A stretch of 41,406 bases of DNA from a virus: IMG/VR virus record IMGVR_UViG_3300018077_000015, positions 1 through 41,406 of that record. One strand, given 5' to 3'. Every line of letters starts with the position of its first letter. Position 1 is the first letter of the stretch. Both the position numbers and the translations under genes were made by a program. Below are positions 38,149 through 41,406 of this stretch, piece by piece. Below the pieces are notes generated by a model that searched no databases, had not been told where the DNA came from, and worked only from the letters and a program-made list of their open reading frames with translations.

Positions 38149-38273
38149 TGCTGGGCTCTCTGCTGTCTGAGTAGCCGTGTAAAACATCGTTCCCCACATG
38201 TATCGACGTGCTGGCGGTTAGGCCGTAGCCACTTGCCACAGATCACACAGGCGAAAATGTCTCTCATGTTCAT
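38145..38273 (-). CDS. Small Zn-ribbon protein
   Basis: 42 aa from the ATG at 38273 (AGAGG 7 bases upstream). FACVICGKWLRPNRQHVDTC, then GERC, gives CxxC...CxxxC zinc ligands; the tail is Arg/Gln-rich. Its 5' region carries an 11-G run (C11 on plus at 38295-38305). Confidence 0.55.
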   Translation of the reverse strand: MNMRDIFACVICGKWLRPNRQHVDTCGERCFTRLLRQQRAQQ

Positions 38274-38311
38274 GGTGTAACCTCTTAGCAAAAACCCCCC
38301 CCCCCGCTTAC

Positions 38312-38422
38312 TTAAACGACACTCCACACTTCCACCCACCGCCGGCCGGCACGTCGGTAGAGCGTGGCGTTGCCATGGTCGGTCACACTGAGGAAGTGTG
38401 AGTCGCGAGGTTTATTGGTCAT
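38312..38422 (-). CDS. Small basic hypothetical protein
   Basis: 36 aa; ATG overlaps the end of the upstream frame. It starts MTNKPRDSHFLSVTDHG and ends YRRAGRRWVEVWSVV, with beta-like ends and basic residues. Coding is supported by tight packing in the row, not by a known family. Confidence 0.45.
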   Translation of the reverse strand: MTNKPRDSHFLSVTDHGNATLYRRAGRRWVEVWSVV

Positions 38423-38597
38423 TGTCAGCCTCTACCACAAACACGGTGTGTCCATTCTCGCAGATGTATCGGTCAGCTTGTGCTTCCCACCGGCCATCAT
38501 AGTCGACAATTCCAGCCGATCCACTAAACTCCAACACCCCACTGCAATCGGGGCACATTCTCAGGGGGGCGAGTGTGCGAGGTTTGCTATGTGTCAT
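38412..38597 (-). CDS. Small zinc-binding protein, first of the minus row
   Basis: 61 aa from the ATG at 38597 with AAGGAG 5 bases upstream (the frame is open to 38654). MCPDCSGVLEF and YICENGHTVFVV place CxxC and C..xH ligands as in rubredoxin-like knuckles. The intergenic block upstream holds site G, facing this gene. Confidence 0.6.
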   Translation of the reverse strand: MTHSKPRTLAPLRMCPDCSGVLEFSGSAGIVDYDGRWEAQADRYICENGHTVFVVEADNDQ

Positions 38598-38724
38598 GTG
38601 CTCTCCTTCACACTCTCCACTAGCACTACCCATGCCACTCCAAACCCCCAACACCGTAAACTCTATGCCCGGAATTGGCTACCAAAAGCGTGACTACATG
38701 TCTACTATTGGCAAACTGTCAGTA

Positions 38725-38770
38725 TTGGCATGGTTCTCGCATGTTTACCCTGCCCGGTATGACACTCGCA
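38725..38770 (+). promoter_or_regulatory. Tandem -24/-12-like sites E and F
   Basis: TTGGCATGGTTCTCGCA (GG 38727, GC 38739) and CGGTATGACACTCGCA (GG 38756, GC 38768), again 29 bases apart as at C1/C2. They face the helicase operon at 38939. The -12 box reads CTCGCA instead of TTGCA. Confidence 0.4.
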
Positions 38771-38773
38771 CGA

Positions 38774-38792
38774 GCGCAAGAATGGTGCCAAC
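38774..38792 (-). promoter_or_regulatory. -24/-12-like site G (leftward)
   Basis: On the minus strand it reads TTGGCACCATTCTTGCGC, GG and GC 10 bases apart, nearly identical to site A. It faces the small minus-strand genes, with about 165 bases to the first ATG. Confidence 0.45.
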
Positions 38793-38811
38793 GCACAAGG
38801 GGCAGATGTGA

Positions 38812-38838
38812 GGACGCCTCCACATGTGGACGCCTCCA
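38812..38838. repeat. Direct repeat GGACGCCTCCA x2 with CCACATGTGG centre
   Basis: Two exact 11-base copies, period 16, with a palindrome CCACATGTGG spanning their junction. Located in the divergent regulatory gap, so an operator is likely. Confidence 0.45.
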
Positions 38839-38861
38839 ATGCAGTAACCCTCGTCACAGAA

Positions 38862-38885
38862 TCGGTTGAAGATTCGGTTGAAGAT
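38862..38885. repeat. Perfect 12-bp tandem repeat TCGGTTGAAGAT x2
   Basis: Two adjoining identical copies, in the 341-base gap (38598-38938) between divergent operons, just upstream of site H. A protein-binding site for a phage regulator is the simplest reading. No gene is seen in the gap. Confidence 0.5.
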
Positions 38886-38896
38886 AACGTACGCAT

Positions 38897-38914
38897 GTGG
38901 CATGCTCTGTGCGT
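38897..38914 (+). promoter_or_regulatory. -24/-12-like site H
   Basis: GTGGCATGCTCTGTGCG: GG 38899, GC 38911, spacing 10. The -12 box (TGTGC) is off consensus. A start at about 38924 would leave the Shine-Dalgarno AAGGAG of the next gene intact. Confidence 0.35.
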
Positions 38915-38938
38915 GGACCGGGAGACTAAGGAGAGCAT

Positions 38939-39478
38939 ATGACCGTACAAGAGTTACAGGCACTACTTGTGGAACACGATGACGGAGTGTTGAAGGGTGG
39001 GTCACACTCAGAGGGAAGTAGAGAGTTTTGTGCTCTAGAGTTCGAGAGCATCGTGAGAGGACGACCATTCAGCGATCTCTCGATAACCCTTCCCGACCTA
39101 CGTCCTCTTAATGACGCATTCGGTATGGGCGACATTGCTGACGCCGCGAGAACAACAGCCCTACTTCCTGTGATGGCTGCATTGTGGGACTGGTCGCACT
39201 GGTCTCCACAGCGACAACAGAAATGGATTGAACGCGTGGTCATTTCAACAATTCAGAACATCATTTCATCGTTGCCTGCTCTTTCAGATGCCAACAAACG
39301 ACAATGTGAAGCGGTCGTGACACTTCATGGTGCAAAAGTAGCGGCGATGGCGGCGAGGGCGGCTGGGGCGGCGGTGGCGGCGATGGCGGCTGGGGCGGCG
39401 CTGGCGGCGAAAACACGTGTCGTAGCAACCGCTTGTCATCTTTGGGTGAGTGCCGCAGACGAAACAATAGGACTGTAA
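38939..39478 (+). CDS. Ala-repeat hypothetical protein, related to the gene at 41010
   Basis: 179 aa with AAGGAG 5 bases upstream. N-terminal domain: GGSHSEGSREFCALEFESIV, PDLRPLNDAFG and DAARTTALLPVMAALWDWSH. The second half has a helix (WIERVVISTIQNIISSLPAL) and then a low-complexity Ala/Met/Gly stretch (KVAAMAARAAGAAVAAMAAG) from a GC-rich repeat. The Cys-Glu, DxRPLNDA and AxR...LL pattern is also visible in the gene at 41010, so the two are probably paralogues. Function unknown; first gene before the helicase. Confidence 0.6.
   Translation: MTVQELQALLVEHDDGVLKGGSHSEGSREFCALEFESIVRGRPFSDLSITLPDLRPLNDAFGMGDIADAARTTALLPVMAALWDWSHWSPQRQQKWIERVVISTIQNIISSLPALSDANKRQCEAVVTLHGAKVAAMAARAAGAAVAAMAAGAALAAKTRVVATACHLWVSAADETIGL
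39340..39410 (+). repeat. GC-rich GCGGCGATGGCGGC(T) coding repeat
   Basis: Degenerate repeats of GCGGC with a longer unit GGCGGCGATGGCGGCTGGGG-like seen twice; it encodes the Ala-rich helix of the 179-aa protein. Prone to length change. Confidence 0.6.
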
Positions 39479-39479
39479 A

Positions 39480-39677
39480 ATGCTCAATATACTCCTTGCA
39501 CTCATCTGCAGACTGCTCGGTCACGATGATGTCTACGAACTCTACACCTGTGACAGAGAGGCAAAGTTTGGTAATCGTTTCCTTCTCACAGGGCAGTGGG
39601 GGGTAAAACGCCCCACGGTGACAACACTTCGATTGCGCTGCCTTCGCTGCTGGAGACTGTCCGACGGATGGCTATGA
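39480..39677 (+). CDS. Small hypothetical protein with CxxC end
   Basis: 65 aa. Hydrophobic N terminus (MLNILLALICRLLGHDDVYE), Tyr/Cys middle, and LRLRCLRCWRLSDGW at the end. Starts one base after the upstream stop. CxxC suggests a metal knuckle or a redox pair. No family is recognised. Confidence 0.55.
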   Translation: MLNILLALICRLLGHDDVYELYTCDREAKFGNRFLLTGQWGVKRPTVTTLRLRCLRCWRLSDGWL

Positions 39678-39895
39678 CAGTAGCGGAGCGTCGACAACTT
39701 GCCCTAGCCCCCTTTTCTTCTATTCCCGTCGAACACCGCCTGACGACTCGCGTGTACAGGGGGATGGCATGGACCGGGAGTCAGATGTCACACACGTCGA
39801 CTTCTGATGGGCGGCATGTACCCAAGCCTACTCTTGGTGACATTGAGGACGGAGACAGTAATCTTCGGTATCGAAGAGAAAACGATGTCGATTGA
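39674..39895 (+). CDS. Small hypothetical protein before the helicase
   Basis: 73 aa; ATGA overlap with the upstream gene (an ATG two codons earlier is equally possible). VAERRQLALAPFSSIP and a polar, Ser/Thr/Arg-rich rest ending RRENDVD. Its last 11 bases overlap the helicase start. No family. Confidence 0.45.
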   Translation: MTVAERRQLALAPFSSIPVEHRLTTRVYRGMAWTGSQMSHTSTSDGRHVPKPTLGDIEDGDSNLRYRRENDVD

Positions 39896-40898
39896 GATTC
39901 TGCCCCTCGCGGACCTCTTGAGCATCCCAGAGCCCGAGTGGCTCATCACCGACCATCTCCATGAACAAGAGATTGCCGTTCTCTACGGGAAACCGGGAGC
40001 CGGCAAGTCCTTCGTAGCCCTCGACTGGGCCTTCTCTATCGCCACAGGGATTCCCTGGCTGAAACAGTTCAAGACGAAGCAGACCCCAGTACTCTATTTA
40101 GCCGGAGAGGGTGCCGCATCCCTCCAGAAGCGGGCTGAGGCATGGTTATCAGCTCACACGTGTCAAGAGGCACCTGTCTACTTTCAGTGTCGCCCACTGC
40201 CCCTTTTAGAGGACGAGACTATTGAGGCCCTACAAGAGGCATTGGACGCCTTCCCGACCGAAGTTGACGACGGGGGGCTCAATCCTGGGTTCATTGTGGT
40301 CGATACCCTGTCCCAGTTCATGATGGGAGGTGAGGAGAACGGCCCGGACATGGCCCTATTTGTCTCCCATCTTCGCCAGATCGGCCAAGAGCGCAACTCG
40401 ACGATCCTGATTGTGCACCACACGAACAAGGGGGGCGAGCAGGAACGCGGACATACAGCCCTTAGAGGCAACGTGGATGTGATGTTCCGTGTCGCCGGAA
40501 AAGATACCAATGGATTGCTCACAGGCATCGAGCTACAGAATGACAAACAGCGCGATAATCCGCGCGCAGAAACCCTGTCACTAGTGACACGCATGTGTCA
40601 CAAAAGTTTGGTTATTTCTGGGCTGCACAAACAGTTTGTGACAGCTTGTGACATGTCACTAACTTCAGAATCCCTAATAGATATGATGATCGCGGCTGTC
40701 ACAAGTGAAGACACAAAACAGGAGGTTGTGACACATGAGGATTGGGTACTTGCGTCGGGAATGGAGCGTCGGACGTTCTACCGCAATTACCACAAACTGT
40801 TGAAGCTTAAGCTAGTTAAGCCGAGTGGTCGGGGCATGTCGAAGTTCACACCGGTAGGACGTGAGACGGCATTCAAATATTGTGACAAGAGGCGCTAG
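39885..40898 (+). CDS. RepA-like hexameric replicative helicase (AAA_25 / RecA fold)
   Basis: 337 aa from the ATG at 39885 (the frame is open to 39807; AAGAGAAA precedes this ATG). WLITDHLHEQEIAVLYGKPG leads into Walker A GKPGAGKS (35-42). TPVLYLAGEGAASLQKRAEA and GFIVVDTLSQFMMGG (Walker B) follow, then ILIVHHTNKGG and GHTALRGNVDVMFRV, the sensor/switch elements of the RSF1010 RepA / phage-plasmid helicase group. The C-terminal part (about 275-337) looks like a winged helix (EDWVLASGMERRTFYRN). Ten GTGAC/GTCAC words lie in this last third. Confidence 0.8.
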   Translation: MSIEILPLADLLSIPEPEWLITDHLHEQEIAVLYGKPGAGKSFVALDWAFSIATGIPWLKQFKTKQTPVLYLAGEGAASLQKRAEAWLSAHTCQEAPVYFQCRPLPLLEDETIEALQEALDAFPTEVDDGGLNPGFIVVDTLSQFMMGGEENGPDMALFVSHLRQIGQERNSTILIVHHTNKGGEQERGHTALRGNVDVMFRVAGKDTNGLLTGIELQNDKQRDNPRAETLSLVTRMCHKSLVISGLHKQFVTACDMSLTSESLIDMMIAAVTSEDTKQEVVTHEDWVLASGMERRTFYRNYHKLLKLKLVKPSGRGMSKFTPVGRETAFKYCDKRR

Positions 40899-40902
40899 TG
40901 AC
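40575..40902. repeat. Cluster of ten GTGAC/GTCAC words (iteron-like)
   Basis: GTCAC at 40575, 40595, 40655, 40698; GTGAC at 40582, 40638, 40648, 40728, 40882, 40898. Most are extended as (T)GTGACA or its complement. They fall in the 3' third of the helicase gene and just past its stop. Possible origin, or binding site for the helicase or a regulator. Confidence 0.5.
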
Positions 40903-40926
40903 ACTTTTTTCACGTCTCAAGTGATA

Positions 40927-40947
40927 GGCCCTCTCCTTAGGAGGGCC
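40927..40947. terminator. GGCCCTC hairpin after the helicase gene
   Basis: GGCCCTC (40927-40933) pairs with GAGGGCC (40941-40947) around TCCTTAG. A T-run lies before rather than after the stem, so an intrinsic terminator is not certain; an operator or RNA processing site is possible. Confidence 0.35.
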
Positions 40948-40957
40948 AACAAGAGAA

Positions 40958-40974
40958 ATGGCACAACGTTCGCA
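40958..40974 (+). promoter_or_regulatory. -24/-12-like site I
   Basis: ATGGCACAACGTTCGCA: GG 40960, GC 40972, spacing 10, facing the gene at 41010. A start near 40985 would fit the Shine-Dalgarno GGAGGAGG at 40998. Confidence 0.4.
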
Positions 40975-40995
40975 TTCGTTTCATATTCGTTTCAT
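40974..40995. repeat. Perfect 11-bp tandem repeat ATTCGTTTCAT x2
   Basis: Two adjoining identical copies directly behind site I and before the Shine-Dalgarno of the last gene. Possible operator over the predicted transcript start. Confidence 0.45.
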
Positions 40996-41009
40996 AGGAG
41001 GAGGTTCTG

Positions 41010-41406
41010 ATGGAGATTGACTACCCGGCGACGATTCAACGCTTCGATGAAATCTTGACACGTGGGCTCTCGGCAGGACTTGGCTCACGCGACGGGCAAA
41101 TGTGTATTGAGGCTGCGGTGTGTGCGGCGCTTGAATTGCCACATGGTGATGATCCTGAATGTGTGGAGCCCGCCGTGCGGGCATTCAAAATCGCGTTGAG
41201 TGGTGCTTCATGGTCTTCGCCACACGTGCGAGCGGCGGGTCTAAGGGATCTGGGCATTGCCCAGATTGGTTCTCGTGGTGCGGTGGATGGTGTGATATTC
41301 ACCAAAAAACTCACCGAGAAGACGATTCGTGTCCTGCTTCCCGACTTATTCCGTCGAATTTTCCCAACCAACCAAGCGTGCCTCGATGCAGCCCTCCGAT
41401 GTGAAC
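41010..41406 (+). CDS. Hypothetical protein (3'-partial), related to the gene at 38939
   Basis: At least 132 aa; the frame is open at the window end. GGAGGAGG 5 bases before the ATG. It starts MEIDYPATIQRFDEILTRGL. DGQMCIEAAVCAALEL, AVRAFKIALSGASWSSPHVR and AAGLRDLGIAQIGSRGAVDG follow. The order Met/Phe-Cys-x-x-Glu, acidic turn, Pro-x-(V/L)-R, then A-x-R/L-x-x-L agrees with the 179-aa gene at 38939, without the Ala repeat. No known function. Confidence 0.6.
   Translation, partial: MEIDYPATIQRFDEILTRGLSAGLGSRDGQMCIEAAVCAALELPHGDDPECVEPAVRAFKIALSGASWSSPHVRAAGLRDLGIAQIGSRGAVDGVIFTKKLTEKTIRVLLPDLFRRIFPTNQACLDAALRCE

Noticed and set aside
1-41406. tRNA genes, CRISPR arrays, insertion sequences, integrase or attachment sites
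   Set aside because: No cloverleaf with a T-loop consensus, no regularly spaced repeats, no transposase or integrase motif and no terminal inverted repeats were noticed; a dedicated scan was not possible.

Overview
The window is a piece of a tailed-phage genome (Caudoviricetes), probably from an environmental assembly. It carries large and small terminase subunits, a portal, a scaffold, an HK97-fold-type capsid protein, a head-tail adaptor, two propeller-type tail proteins, a tail fibre, putative ejection proteins and a holin/endolysin pair. There is no tail tube, sheath or long tape-measure gene, and several Gly/Ala/Gln-rich internal-protein candidates are present, so a short-tailed (podovirus-like) particle is the best guess. 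A lytic transglycosylase and two exported proteins suggest a Gram-negative host, but the host cannot be named. No integrase, repressor, tRNA or CRISPR array was seen.

Layout: (1) 1-4965, plus strand: a module of accessory enzymes: glycoside-hydrolase-like protein (cut by the window edge), Zn-ribbon/metallophosphoesterase, tiny membrane protein, C39-like cysteine peptidase, DUF5664-type protein, HAD nucleotidase, exported protein, exported trypsin-like protease. (2) 5083-34002, minus strand: the lysis, virion and packaging block, transcribed right to left. The order from its start is small terminase, small genes, large terminase, portal, scaffold, capsid, a long run of small structural proteins with a glycosyltransferase and a methyltransferase, adaptor, propeller proteins, fibre, ejection-type proteins, holin and endolysin. 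Almost all genes touch or overlap by 1-4 bases, so translation is probably coupled. (3) 34148-35680, plus strand: small early-type genes. (4) 35972-38597, minus strand: a dense row of small early-type genes, many with CxxC zinc-ribbon signatures. (5) 38939-41406, plus strand: a RepA-like hexameric helicase ATPase flanked by two related genes of unknown function; the last is cut by the window end.

The least explained material is not in the big genes. A short peptide pattern, roughly P-S-(L/M)-x-G-L-(R/Q/K)-x-A, recurs in at least six different proteins, mostly putative internal virion proteins and small partners, often at the C terminus. Nearly every non-coding gap carries sites of the form GGCA(C/T)-N5-(T/C)(T/C)GC with GG and GC exactly 10 bases apart, which is the -24/-12 layout of sigma-54 promoters; several are in tandem. 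A 97-base gap in the structural operon can form two hairpins whose 6-base loops are perfectly complementary (a possible kissing-loop RNA). The end of the helicase gene contains ten GTGAC/GTCAC words in about 330 bases, an iteron-like cluster that could mark an origin. All functional names rest on reading motifs by eye; no database search was run.
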